NCBI RefSeq assembly: GCF_016595505.1
Contig: NZ_JAENIL010000034.1
Location: 27,368-91,367, forward strand
DNA length: 64,000 nt
From: Pelagicoccus mobilis
Lineage (GTDB): Bacteria; Verrucomicrobiota; Verrucomicrobiia; Opitutales; Opitutaceae
Reading direction: 5' to 3'
The translations under genes were made by a program, and so were the position numbers. Positions within the stretch are counted from its first letter, which is position 1. Each line of letters starts with the position of its first letter. Below are positions 23,636-33,700 of the stretch, piece after piece. Below the pieces are notes generated by a model. It did no database searches. It was not told the DNA's origin and saw nothing but the letters and a program-made list of their open reading frames with translations.

Positions 23636-26218
23636 ATGCCAAGAGAAAGATTGAGTTTCAATTCGGGGTGGAAGTTCAGAAGAGTTTCCTCCGGTTCAGG
23701 ATCTGCCATTGTGCGCGACGGAAGTTGTGACGACTGGCTCGAACCTATGGGAAAATTCCTGCTACCTGAACCTGGTAGCGTGACCGAGCGTCCTGATAGC
23801 AGCTTGGGAGGGACCGTAGAGTATGTCCAAGCGGATTACGACGATTCGGAGTGGCGTGAACTTAACCTCCCTCACGACTGGGGAATTGAAGGACCGTTTG
23901 ACCTGAACGCTCCTGGTGAGACTGCTAAGTTGCCTTGGCAAGGGATAGGGTGGTACCGCAAGCAGTTCGAGATCGATGAGGCTGATCTGGGCGGTATGGT
24001 ATTTTTGGATATCGATGGAGCGATGGCGAACCCACTGATTTGGTGCAATGGCGCTTTTGTGGGTGGCTGGCGATTTGGATATGCATCATTCCGTGTAGAT
24101 TTGACGCCCCACCTTCGAGCAGGGGGGGACAATTTGATCTCGATTCGCTTGGAGAATTTGGATGAAAGCAGTCGCTGGTATCCAGGATCTGGACTCTACC
24201 GAAATGTTTGGCTGGTTAAGAGCAGTCGCGTCCATGTCGAGCAATGGGGTGTACACGTTACCACGCCTAAAATCGAAGAAGATTCTGCTCTCGTTTGCAT
24301 CGAAACGGTATTGAATGACGAGACAGGGGGCGAATCTGCAGGGAAGAGCGAGAATGCGATCTACGCTCCCAACACGCTCCTCCGACCCCTGGAGTTGCAG
24401 CATCGCGTTTTTGAAGCGAATAAAGAGGGATTGATCGTTGGTGAGGCCCTTGTAGAGTCCGCACGTGAGACAGTGGAGATCCAGGATGGATTTGCAGCGC
24501 ACTCATCAATTTGCGTGACTATTGATTCGCCGAAACTCTGGAGTCCGCACAGCCCTAGCCGCTATGTTGTAGAGACACAGGTTTGGGAAGATGGTCAGTT
24601 GCAGGATAGAGTCGAAACTCTGTTTGGCGTTCGTAGTATGGCGTTTGATGCGGATAACGGTTTCTTGCTCAATGGAGAACGCGTTATGCTGCAAGGTGTT
24701 TGTTTGCACCATGATCATGGGGCTTTGGGTGCGGCCTTTAATGTATCTGCAATGCGAAGACAGCTTCTCAAGTTGCAGGAGATGGGGTGTAATGCGATTC
24801 GTACCTCGCACAACCCAGGGGCTCCGGAGATGTTGGATCTCTGTGATGAGCTCGGAATTTTCGTGATCGGGGAAGCCTTCGATTGCTGGGCCCTGCCGAA
24901 GAAGGAAAATGACTACTGCACCTGCTTCCAGCGTTGGCATGAGAGGGATTTGCGCGCGATGGTCCGGCGCGACCGTAACCATCCGAGCGTGATTATTTGG
25001 AGTATCGGCAACGAAATAGCCGAGCTTTGGCATCCCGAGGGATGGAAGCTTGGGCGGCGCTTGTCGGCAATCTGCAAAGAGGAAGACTCGAGTCGATTGA
25101 CTACTGCTGGCTACAATTTTGGCGGGGCCGGATTTGACGGCATGCAGGCCGCGGTAGATGTAACGGGTTTCAACTACAAGCCGGATTTGTACGCCGAGTT
25201 CCATGAGCGGAATCCCACACGGCCGGTTTACGGTTCCGAAACTTCGTCCTGTATCTCGACGCGTGGAGCCTATTTTTTCCCGTTCAGCGACGAGCGCCTG
25301 GAGGGGCGTAAGGATTTTCAAGTCAGTTCGACGGATTTGCACACCGCAGATTGGGCATTCACTCCCGATGCGGAGTTCAAGGGCTTGGACGAGAATCCCT
25401 GTGCTGCGGGGGAGTTTGTCTGGACCGGCTTTGACTATTTAGGAGAGCCGACTCCGTTTAATGCGGATATGACGAACCTGCTGAACTTCTCGGACCTAGA
25501 AGAGCGCGAACGCATCGCTCGCGAGCTCGAGGAGCAGCGTAAAAACAGCCCGCCATCACGTAGCAGTTATTTCGGTATCATCGACTTGGCTGGTTTCGAG
25601 AAGGACCGTTTCTTTTTGTATCAAGCCCGCTGGCGGCCGCAGTTGCCGATGGCCCACATTTTGCCGCACTGGGATTGGCCGGAGAGAGAAGGGGAGCATA
25701 CCCCTGTTCAGGTGTATTCTTCGGGTGACGAAGCGGAGCTCTTTATCAATGGGCGTTCCCTTGGTAGACAGAAGCGTGGTCCCCTCCAGTATCGATTCCG
25801 TTGGGACGAGGTTTACTACGAGCCAGGAGAGATCCGCGTGGAAACGTATAAGGACGGGGAACCTTGGGCGACCGCTTCGCGCAAAACCCCTGGGCCGGCC
25901 TCAAATATCGTTCTCGAGCAGAACTACCCTCGAGAAGGCGAAGCCGACTTGACCTATGTGGCAGTGTCTCTGGCTGACGAGAAGGGAGTCACGCTGCCTC
26001 GCGCGACCGATGAGTTGTCGGTTCAAGTCGAGGGAGGTGGCGAGCTCATCGCAACGGATAATGGAGATCCTACCCGACTCGAACCTTTCCAAAGCTCCAC
26101 TTTGCCGCTTTTCTATGGTAAGGCGATAGTGATTATCAGGCGGAAGCCGGACACCGATGCTGGAATCAAGGTTAAGGTAGTTGCCGCAGGACTGCCCGAA
26201 GCTGAGCTTTCAGTATAA
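23636..26218 (+). CDS. Cytoplasmic GH2 beta-galactosidase-like enzyme with DUF4982
   Basis: The 860-residue protein has no signal peptide. The order is GH2 sugar-binding jelly-roll ('LNLPHDWGIEGPF', 'GWYRKQFEIDE'), immunoglobulin-like domain, TIM barrel, then a DUF4982 domain ('VQVYSSGDEAELFINGRSLG') and a last Ig-like domain. The acid/base is E460 in WSIGNEIAEL and the nucleophile E535 in VYGSETSSC. It should release terminal beta-linked galactose, mannose or a related sugar from imported oligosaccharides. A GTG at 23621 could start five residues earlier; neither start has a strong ribosome site. The GPH symporter gene begins 45 bp downstream, so enzyme and importer are probably co-expressed. 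Confidence 0.9.
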   Translation: MPRERLSFNSGWKFRRVSSGSGSAIVRDGSCDDWLEPMGKFLLPEPGSVTERPDSSLGGTVEYVQADYDDSEWRELNLPHDWGIEGPFDLNAPGETAKLPWQGIGWYRKQFEIDEADLGGMVFLDIDGAMANPLIWCNGAFVGGWRFGYASFRVDLTPHLRAGGDNLISIRLENLDESSRWYPGSGLYRNVWLVKSSRVHVEQWGVHVTTPKIEEDSALVCIETVLNDETGGESAGKSENAIYAPNTLLRPLELQHRVFEANKEGLIVGEALVESARETVEIQDGFAAHSSICVTIDSPKLWSPHSPSRYVVETQVWEDGQLQDRVETLFGVRSMAFDADNGFLLNGERVMLQGVCLHHDHGALGAAFNVSAMRRQLLKLQEMGCNAIRTSHNPGAPEMLDLCDELGIFVIGEAFDCWALPKKENDYCTCFQRWHERDLRAMVRRDRNHPSVIIWSIGNEIAELWHPEGWKLGRRLSAICKEEDSSRLTTAGYNFGGAGFDGMQAAVDVTGFNYKPDLYAEFHERNPTRPVYGSETSSCISTRGAYFFPFSDERLEGRKDFQVSSTDLHTADWAFTPDAEFKGLDENPCAAGEFVWTGFDYLGEPTPFNADMTNLLNFSDLEERERIARELEEQRKNSPPSRSSYFGIIDLAGFEKDRFFLYQARWRPQLPMAHILPHWDWPEREGEHTPVQVYSSGDEAELFINGRSLGRQKRGPLQYRFRWDEVYYEPGEIRVETYKDGEPWATASRKTPGPASNIVLEQNYPREGEADLTYVAVSLADEKGVTLPRATDELSVQVEGGGELIATDNGDPTRLEPFQSSTLPLFYGKAIVIIRRKPDTDAGIKVKVVAAGLPEAELSV

Positions 26219-26263
26219 ACGTTTTTAAAAAATTGTTCCCCAAAACGCATTTCAGAAAAGAAC

Positions 26264-27649
26264 ATGAGTAAACTCAAAGACGGAAAACTCTCGGTTGGAG
26301 AAAAAGTAGCCTACGGTCTCGGAGACACGGCTTCGAACTTCTACTTCCAGTTCTTCAACATGTTTCTGTTTTACTACTATACCGATGTCTTCGGCTTAGC
26401 TGCCGGAGCGGTCGGAATAATGATGACGGCGACACGCGTGTTCGATGCGGTGACCGACCCTTTGATGGGCGTCGTCGCTGATCGGACGGAGTCACGCTGG
26501 GGTAAGTTTCGTCCGTATATTCTTTGGGGGGCGATTCCGTACGGAATTCTCGGATACGCGATGTTTGCGAATCCAGACCTTAGCGATTCCGGAAAACTGA
26601 TATACGCCTACATCACCTACAGCCTGACTTGGCTGATTTTTACTATTATCAATATCCCGTATTCGGCGATGATGGGGGTTATGACTCCGAACCCTGCGGA
26701 ACGGACAGTGCTATCGTCCTACCGTTTCGTTTTCGCCTTTGGAGGTGGGTTCCTGATCAGTCTATTTGTTTTGCCGCTAAAGGAAGCGCTTGGAGGCGAT
26801 GACCCTGCTGATGGCTTCCGCCGAACCATGATGCTCTTTGCTACTTGCTCGGTTTTGATGTTCTTTGTGACCTTCTGGTTCTGTAAGGAGCGAGTGAATC
26901 CGCCGAAGAGTCAAAACTCGTCTCTGAAGGAAGACCTGGGCATGTTGATTCTAAACAAGCCCTGGTTGGTTATGGTTTTCGTTTCGCTGCTCAACCTGAC
27001 TGGTTCTGGTATGCGCGGCGCTTCAGGTATGTACTACTTCACTTACATTGTTGGGGACGAAGCGAAGGCGACCTTCTTCATGTCTAGCGGGATGGCGATG
27101 TTTATCGTAGGTTCCATGTCTGCTGCGTTCATCATCAAGGTCATTCCGCGTCGAACGTTGATGATCGCGCTCCCGATACTGAGCGGGATTGCCACCTTGG
27201 CTTTCTGGGTCGCGGATCCAAGCCAGTACTGGCTCATTCTTGGATTGAATATGTTGGCATCCCTACTGATGGGTCCGACTCCAGCGATCGTCTGGTCCTT
27301 CTACGCTGATGCTGCGGACTGGGGCGAATGGAAGCACGGACGTAGAGCGACGGCACTCGTGTTTTCGGCTTCAACCTTTGCCATTAAGATCTCACTTGCG
27401 ATTGGCAGTGGTTTGCTTGGTCTGATTCTCACCCAGTACGGGTTCGTGGCGAATCAGGACCAGACGGAGACTGCGAAACTAGGTATCATGCTGAGCTTTG
27501 CAGTGTATCCAGGTATTCTAACAATTTTGAGTGGCCTGGTTATCTTCTTCTATCCGTTGAAGGAAAGAGACAACAAGCAGATCGAGGAAGAGCTCAACGA
27601 ACGTCGTGTTGCGGCCGGGGATGCTGAGCCGGAACCAAGTGCGAGCTAG
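26264..27649 (+). CDS. GPH-family (MelB-like) sugar:cation symporter
   Basis: The 461-residue inner-membrane transporter has 12 predicted membrane helices. The family signature is clear: 'RVFDAVTDPLMGVVADRTE' and 'WGKFRPYILWG' between helices 2 and 3, and a conserved early 'YGLGDTASNFYFQF'. It should take up an oligosaccharide or glycoside together with Na+ or H+. Its position directly after a cytoplasmic GH2 gene implies that its cargo is the GH2 substrate. It resembles the transporter at 50982 more than those at 46954 and 52343. Confidence 0.92.
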   Translation: MSKLKDGKLSVGEKVAYGLGDTASNFYFQFFNMFLFYYYTDVFGLAAGAVGIMMTATRVFDAVTDPLMGVVADRTESRWGKFRPYILWGAIPYGILGYAMFANPDLSDSGKLIYAYITYSLTWLIFTIINIPYSAMMGVMTPNPAERTVLSSYRFVFAFGGGFLISLFVLPLKEALGGDDPADGFRRTMMLFATCSVLMFFVTFWFCKERVNPPKSQNSSLKEDLGMLILNKPWLVMVFVSLLNLTGSGMRGASGMYYFTYIVGDEAKATFFMSSGMAMFIVGSMSAAFIIKVIPRRTLMIALPILSGIATLAFWVADPSQYWLILGLNMLASLLMGPTPAIVWSFYADAADWGEWKHGRRATALVFSASTFAIKISLAIGSGLLGLILTQYGFVANQDQTETAKLGIMLSFAVYPGILTILSGLVIFFYPLKERDNKQIEEELNERRVAAGDAEPEPSAS

Positions 27650-27670
27650 GCGAGCGTACTGAAGAAAATG

Positions 27671-27693
27671 GAGGGTGAGTCATGCTCGCCCTC
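27671..27693 (+). terminator. Hairpin after the symporter gene (weak terminator)
   Basis: GAGGGTGAG and CTCGCCCTC form a nine-pair stem with one wobble and a TCATG loop. No T-run follows, so termination would be weak or Rho-assisted. It lies 21 bp after the stop codon. Confidence 0.45.
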
Positions 27694-27717
27694 GAAATCA
27701 TATTGTCCATCAACTTA

Positions 27718-27747
27718 CATCTTATCCTGCATTGAAAGGATGAGATG
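27718..27747 (+). promoter_or_regulatory. Hairpin/dyad upstream of the secreted GH2 gene
   Basis: CATCTTATCCT pairs with AGGATGAGATG (10 of 11 plus one wobble) across an 8-nt loop. It ends 23 bp before ATG 27771, so it is either an operator or an mRNA structure near the ribosome site. Confidence 0.4.
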
Positions 27748-27770
27748 ATCTCGTTAGGATTCGTTTCCCC

Positions 27771-30596
27771 ATGAGTGCGATAAGACGTTACCTTGTACTA
27801 ATTGTGATAGCGAACTGTGGTCTTTTGAATGCGGTGGATCGAATCGATCTGTCGGGAAACTGGAGCGTTGCGCTGGATCGAAAGGATGTCGGCGTTGCCG
27901 AAGAATGGTTTGCTGGGGCACTCCCAGGAGGCGCTTCCTTGATGCTTCCCGGCTCATTGCAGTCCCAAGGCTATGGCGATAAGCCAAGCATGGCGACTGA
28001 GTGGGTAGGTGGGATCCGTTACGATGAATGGGAGAAGTCGAAGTACGATCCGTACAAGAGCGACGAGAATTTTAAGATCCCATTTTGGCTGCAACCAGAT
28101 CGAACCTACATGGGCGCGGCTTGGTACCAAAAGACAGTGGTGATCCCTGAGTCGTGGGCGGGGAAGCGAGTGGTGCTTTCTCTCGAGCGAGCGCATTGGG
28201 GAACTCAGCTCTGGCTTAATGACGCGTACGTGGGAGAGAGGGAGAGTTTGTCAGTGGCTCATGAATACGATTTGAGTCGGTTAGTCGTACCTGGCCAGCA
28301 TACGCTGACTTTGCGGGTCGACAATCGGATACTCTACGAGGTGGGGATCAATGCGCATAGCGTGAGTGATCATACTCAGACTAACTGGAATGGAGTAATC
28401 GGGGGTATCGAGGTCTGGGCGGAATCTCCGATTTGGATAGAAGACCTGCAGGCCTATCCGGACCTTTCCGAGAACGAACTTGAAGTCGTTGTGGATCTGA
28501 AGTCGATAGGCTTCGAAGATGAAAAAGGAGAGTTGTATGTGGAGCTCGTCGGGAGTGGCAGTGTACTTGCCAGTGAAGTACGAGAAACGAAGGGGCACGT
28601 CGATCGACTTGCTGTAAGCCTTGCGCTTCCCGAAGAGGTGGCACTCTGGGATGAGTTCAATCCAGAGCTGTACACTGTGAGAACCGTCTACCGCACCTCG
28701 CAGGGGAAAAGCGAGCGATCCGCGCGTATTGGACTGAGAGAGATTCGGGTAGAGGGAAATCGGATACTTGTTAACGGTAATCAGGTGTCGCTTCGTGGGA
28801 CTCTCGAGTGCGCGATCTTTCCGAAAACGGGGTATCCTTCGACTGATGTAGAGGAATGGAAACGAATCATTCGCATCTGCAAGGAGCATGGTTTGAACCA
28901 CATGCGTTTCCATTCTTGGTGCCCTCCCAAAGCGGCGTTTGAAGCAGCTGACGAACTTGGCTTTTATCTGCAAGTGGAGTGCGGAGCATGGGCGAACCAA
29001 GGCGCTACAATTGGCGATGGAAATCCTGTGGATCGCTGGCTCTATGATGAGGCGGAACGCATTTTGGAAGCCTATGGTAATCACCCGTCGTTTATCATGC
29101 TGGGGTATGGAAATGAACCTTCCGGTCCGGGACGTGGAGGCGATTTTCTGAAATCGTGGATTAGTCATTTTCGGGCGATGGATACGCGACGATTGTTCAC
29201 TGGAGGTGCAGGCTGGCCTAAAAACCTGGAAAGCCACTACCATGTAACGGGGGATGATGTGCGTGATCACAATTGGGGGTCGGGCTTAGGGAGTCGGATC
29301 AATTCGAAGAAGCCCGATACACTTTGGGATTTCAGCGATGGAGTGGAAGCCGAGACTGATCACCCGCTCGTTGCTCATGAGACAGGGCAATGGTGTGTGT
29401 ATCCAAATTTTGATGAGATAGAAAAGTACGATGGTCTCTTGAAGGCGAAGAACTTTGAAGTTTTTCAGGATTTGTTGAGGAACAAAGGACTGCTCAATCA
29501 AGCGGAAGCGTTTCTGCAAGCTTCGGGGAAGTTGCAGGTCCTTTGTTACAAGGAGGATATCGAAGCGTCTCTGAGAACTCCTAATCTGGGAGGATTTCAG
29601 CTACTCGATTTGCATGACTTTCCGGGGCAGGGGACGGCTCCTGTTGGCGTGCTCGATCCGTTTTGGGATCCCAAGGGCTATGTAACGGCAGAGGAGTACA
29701 GCCGGTTTTGTGGACCGACTGTGCCACTAGCTCGCTTGCCTTCTCGAACCTACACCGATTCTGAGACATTGCGAGGAAGGGTTGATCTCTATCACTTCGG
29801 GGAAAGTGACTTGCTTGGAGAGATAGTGACTTGGACTCTGCAAGATCAGTCTGGGCGTGTTTTTAGAGAAGGTAGTTTTGAAGCCAGTGACTATCGAAGA
29901 GGTGGCGTACATCAGGTCGGTGGTTTCGAGATGGAGCTGAACGACTTGCCTGCACCAATGAAGTATATCCTAGACGTTCAGCTGAGAGATGCTCGGGTCG
30001 GTAATGATTGGGACCTGTGGGTCTATCCAAGCAATGTGGATACAGAGCCTAAGGATATTCTTGTATCGAATAGCCTGAATCCTGAGGTGCAGTCCTTCTT
30101 GAAAAGTGGGGGGAGTGTTCTTTTGAGCCTCGATCCAAGGGATGTTGCTACGGAAGTTGATCTTGGGTTTTCGCCGATCTACTGGAACACCGCATGGACA
30201 GAGCGACAAGCTCCCCACACTCTGGGAATCCTCTGTGATCCGGACCACCCAGCGCTCGCGGAGTTTCCGACTGAGTTTCACAGCAATTGGCAGTGGTCAG
30301 ATATCATCCGTAGCGCAGCGGCCATGCAGCTAGAACGCTTACCGGCAGATGTTGATCCAATCGTTCAAGTTGTGCCCGATTGGTTCGAGCCCGAAATGTT
30401 AGCGATCGCGTTCGAAGTGAAGGTGGGAACAGGCAAGTTGTTAGTGACCAGTTTTGATCTGTCAGGTGATCTGGACGGGCGTCCAGTTGAGCAACAGTTT
30501 TTGAAGTCTTTGTTTGGATACATGACTTCCGGTGAGTTTGAGCCTAAGGCCAGTTTGTCGTGGGATGCTTTGTGGAATCTGGTGACGACGCCCTGA
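27771..30596 (+). CDS. Secreted GH2-family glycoside hydrolase
   Basis: The 941-residue protein has a signal peptide (MSAIRRYLVLIVIANCGLLNA). The mature start 'RIDLSGNWSVALD' opens the GH2 sugar-binding domain, which continues through 'YMGAAWYQKTVVIPESWAGK'. The TIM barrel has acid/base E449 in LGYGNEPSGPG and nucleophile E537 in VAHETGQW. The last about 300 residues are extra, with a 'GGSVLLSLDPRD' segment that resembles a glutamine-amidotransferase-like or Rossmann domain seen at the end of some large GH2 proteins. It should act in the periplasm before import by a GPH transporter. It lies between a symporter and a TonB receptor, so the two blocks probably share one substrate, but the sugar is not determined. 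Confidence 0.87.
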   Translation: MSAIRRYLVLIVIANCGLLNAVDRIDLSGNWSVALDRKDVGVAEEWFAGALPGGASLMLPGSLQSQGYGDKPSMATEWVGGIRYDEWEKSKYDPYKSDENFKIPFWLQPDRTYMGAAWYQKTVVIPESWAGKRVVLSLERAHWGTQLWLNDAYVGERESLSVAHEYDLSRLVVPGQHTLTLRVDNRILYEVGINAHSVSDHTQTNWNGVIGGIEVWAESPIWIEDLQAYPDLSENELEVVVDLKSIGFEDEKGELYVELVGSGSVLASEVRETKGHVDRLAVSLALPEEVALWDEFNPELYTVRTVYRTSQGKSERSARIGLREIRVEGNRILVNGNQVSLRGTLECAIFPKTGYPSTDVEEWKRIIRICKEHGLNHMRFHSWCPPKAAFEAADELGFYLQVECGAWANQGATIGDGNPVDRWLYDEAERILEAYGNHPSFIMLGYGNEPSGPGRGGDFLKSWISHFRAMDTRRLFTGGAGWPKNLESHYHVTGDDVRDHNWGSGLGSRINSKKPDTLWDFSDGVEAETDHPLVAHETGQWCVYPNFDEIEKYDGLLKAKNFEVFQDLLRNKGLLNQAEAFLQASGKLQVLCYKEDIEASLRTPNLGGFQLLDLHDFPGQGTAPVGVLDPFWDPKGYVTAEEYSRFCGPTVPLARLPSRTYTDSETLRGRVDLYHFGESDLLGEIVTWTLQDQSGRVFREGSFEASDYRRGGVHQVGGFEMELNDLPAPMKYILDVQLRDARVGNDWDLWVYPSNVDTEPKDILVSNSLNPEVQSFLKSGGSVLLSLDPRDVATEVDLGFSPIYWNTAWTERQAPHTLGILCDPDHPALAEFPTEFHSNWQWSDIIRSAAAMQLERLPADVDPIVQVVPDWFEPEMLAIAFEVKVGTGKLLVTSFDLSGDLDGRPVEQQFLKSLFGYMTSGEFEPKASLSWDALWNLVTTP

Positions 30597-30734
30597 GTAG
30601 AGCTCCTGTCTTCTCAACGTAAAGTTCGGAAAATGTGACAGGTTTCATCGAAATGGTAAGGTAGCGGGTATCTTCTGAAAATTGGGACAACCGATCCTAC
30701 CCACGAATCAGACTAACCCAAACCAATACCCTAA

Positions 30735-33700
30735 ATGCTAAATGAACTTAGCGGATTCCGTCGAATCCCTGCGTTTGCGGTAGGCCTTGCTGTATTGCCT
30801 GCCTTTGTGTCTGCACAGACCGACAATAATGACGACGAGGACGAGATCTTCGAGCTTTCGCCCTTTGAAGTATCCGGTAGTGACGATACTGGATACAGAG
30901 CTACTTCTACCCTTGCTGGTAGCCGTATCCGCACCGACATCAAGGACATCGCTTCACCAATCAGTGTCATCACCGAACAGTTTCTAGAGGACACTGGTTC
31001 GCACGATAACACGGATTTGCTTGTATACACCACAAGCACTGAAGTTGGTGGGCAACAAGGCAACTTCGGTGGTATGGGCAATCGCCAAGACATCAGCGAG
31101 TCTGCTGCCCTTGTACAGCCAAACGCGAATACACGTGTTCGTGGCCTGGAAGCGGCTGATAACACCCGGAACTTCTTCCTGACGAACATTCCATGGGACG
31201 ACTATAATGTTGATCGTGTGGACATTTCGCGTGGTCCGAACTCTATCCTTTTTGGATTGGGAAGTCCTGCTGGTATCATCAATAACCAGACTATCGCGGC
31301 TCACATGAGTGGGGCGGATAACGAGGTACACGTCGGCTTCGATAAGTACGGCAGCATCCGTTTCAGCTTCGATACGAATAAGGTGCTGATTGAAGATCAG
31401 CTCGCGGTTCGTTTCGCTGGCTTGAATAACGACAAGAAGTTCCGTCAAGACTCTGCGTTCCGCGAGGATCGTCGTTTGTATGGAACTGTAACCTACGAGC
31501 CAAAGGCGTTGAGTGAGGCCCTCGGAGGCCGTTCTCAGTTCAAGCTCAACTACGAAAACGGTGACATTGAGTCGAACAACCCGCGCAATTTGCCGCCTAT
31601 CGACGCTATCTCCTTGTGGTTTGAGGATGAGGCTGGCGATGGTACCAATAACTTGAGAGGAATGGGCGGCCAAGTCTACGACTCAAGTGTTTTGGGAAGT
31701 GACCATTTTGGTCGTACGGACCGTTCTCTCACCGGTCAGATTCACAACGAAAAGCAGATACCCGCGTTTAGTGCAGTCGACGGCGGTGGCGTGAACAATG
31801 GCGGTGTCGTCGCGTTCTTCGCTCCTGGATCGATGGATCCACACCTCTACAGCCGTGTTGCTCCCCGCGATTACCCAGGTGGAATCAATACTGATGGAGT
31901 TGTAATCAATGACATCACGGGACATCCGTTCGTCTCTCCAAAGCGGTCAGCCAGCTACAATCGGTATGCGATCAGCATGAACGAGATTGACCCGGCTCAA
32001 TTCCCGTTGGCGAAGCAAGGTTACTATCGTGATAAGACTCTCTCTGATCCGACTATCTTTGACTTCTACAATACTCTGATCGATGGCGACAACAAGCGTG
32101 AGTACAACAAGTGGAACGCATTGAACTTCTCGTTCTCTCAGTCGCTTTTCGAAGATCGTTTGAATGTCCAAGCCGTGTATGATCGTCAGGATTACGCGTA
32201 CGGAACATCCGGATACGTGATGACTAATCCGTACATCGCGATTGATACGAATACGAACGGGTTCAATCGTATCACCGAATACACCAAGATCCCTAACCCT
32301 GATCTCGATGAGGCGGCAAGGGATGAAAACTTGGAGTTTGTGACAGACCTGTCGACCGGCTTTATCCGTGGGTTCACTCCTACTGCGGAGCGTCCTTACT
32401 ACAATGAGTACGCAGGAGCGGCATTCGTTTACGGAGGTAACTCGAACAACTACGACAACGAAATTGGACGCGAATCGCTTCGTGCCACGGTCGTGGGCGA
32501 GATTCGAGGAGAGGACTTCTTCGATTCGGATTCGAAAATCGCACGTTTCCTTGGTAAGCATGTTTTCACTGGTCTCTATTCTGACGACACAGTGGATACG
32601 ACCCAATCGGACTATCGCAACGTTGCCACGAGCTATGATTGGGCTGATCAGCGTGGTGGACCGACTGGCTTAAAGGCGCTTCATGAGAATACGCGTAACT
32701 TCTATCCGGTGTTCTACCTTTCCGATTCTTTGATTGGAAGAAACAGCGCGTCAGGTCTTAACCTACCAGGAGTTAGCGGTATTCTAAATCCAAGCGGTGC
32801 GACTACGATCGACTACTTCGATGCAACCTGGCCCCACCCGCTCGATCCAAATATCCCTGGATACATTAATCCTGCGGAAGAGGTAAATACGGTTTTGGGC
32901 GAGGCAGAAGGCGAAACCCAGTCAGGTATGTTCTATAACTATGTTGGACGCGTTAACGGTACGGACAACGTTCTTAACGCAGCGACAAATAAGGATGACC
33001 TTTATGTGGGCTATTCCCACCTTCGTGAGGAGGTCGAGTCCATTGGCTTCACTTGGCAAGGTTATTTCCTCGATGGCAATATTGTTCCGACCTACGGTTG
33101 GCGCGAAGATACGCTCATCAATCTGGACGGTCAGGGAACCGACGATCCGACTGGTGTTAACGATCGTATGGCCGTACTCACTACAACGCCTGGTTTCGGT
33201 CGCGTAAAAGGCGATACGGAGTCATGGGGTGTTGTTGGCCACATCCCATCGGAGTGGATGGAAAATGTTCCTTTCCTCGACGGATTGAGCGCCTTCTACT
33301 ACGAAGGTCAAAACACCAAGGTGTCCGCTCGCTACAACTACGACGGTGTGCCGATCAACAATCCGGCTGCTGACAGTAAAGACTACGGTTTCACATTCTC
33401 GGCTTTGGATGATCGTTTGACGGTCAAGCTTGCTAAGTACGAGGTGGCGGTCACTAACGGTACGCTCTCTGGAGGTTCCGCTCTTGGTTCCGAGCAATAC
33501 TACATCAACCAGCTTGAAGCCTGGGGGATGGCATCGGCGCTTATCGACTGGTATGGCTACAATGGTTTGGATACGACTCAACGCTGGTACTGGAACTGGG
33601 CGAATCGTGATGATCCAGTTAACATCGATTACAATATTGATCCATTCTCAGATGAATATCGTAACCACCCGTCAACCATTGCTCAGCAAGCAGCGATTGC

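Noticed and set aside
24506..25342. 278-residue open frame on the minus strand
   Set aside because: Antisense to the GH2 barrel that contains both catalytic Glu motifs; no domain visible.
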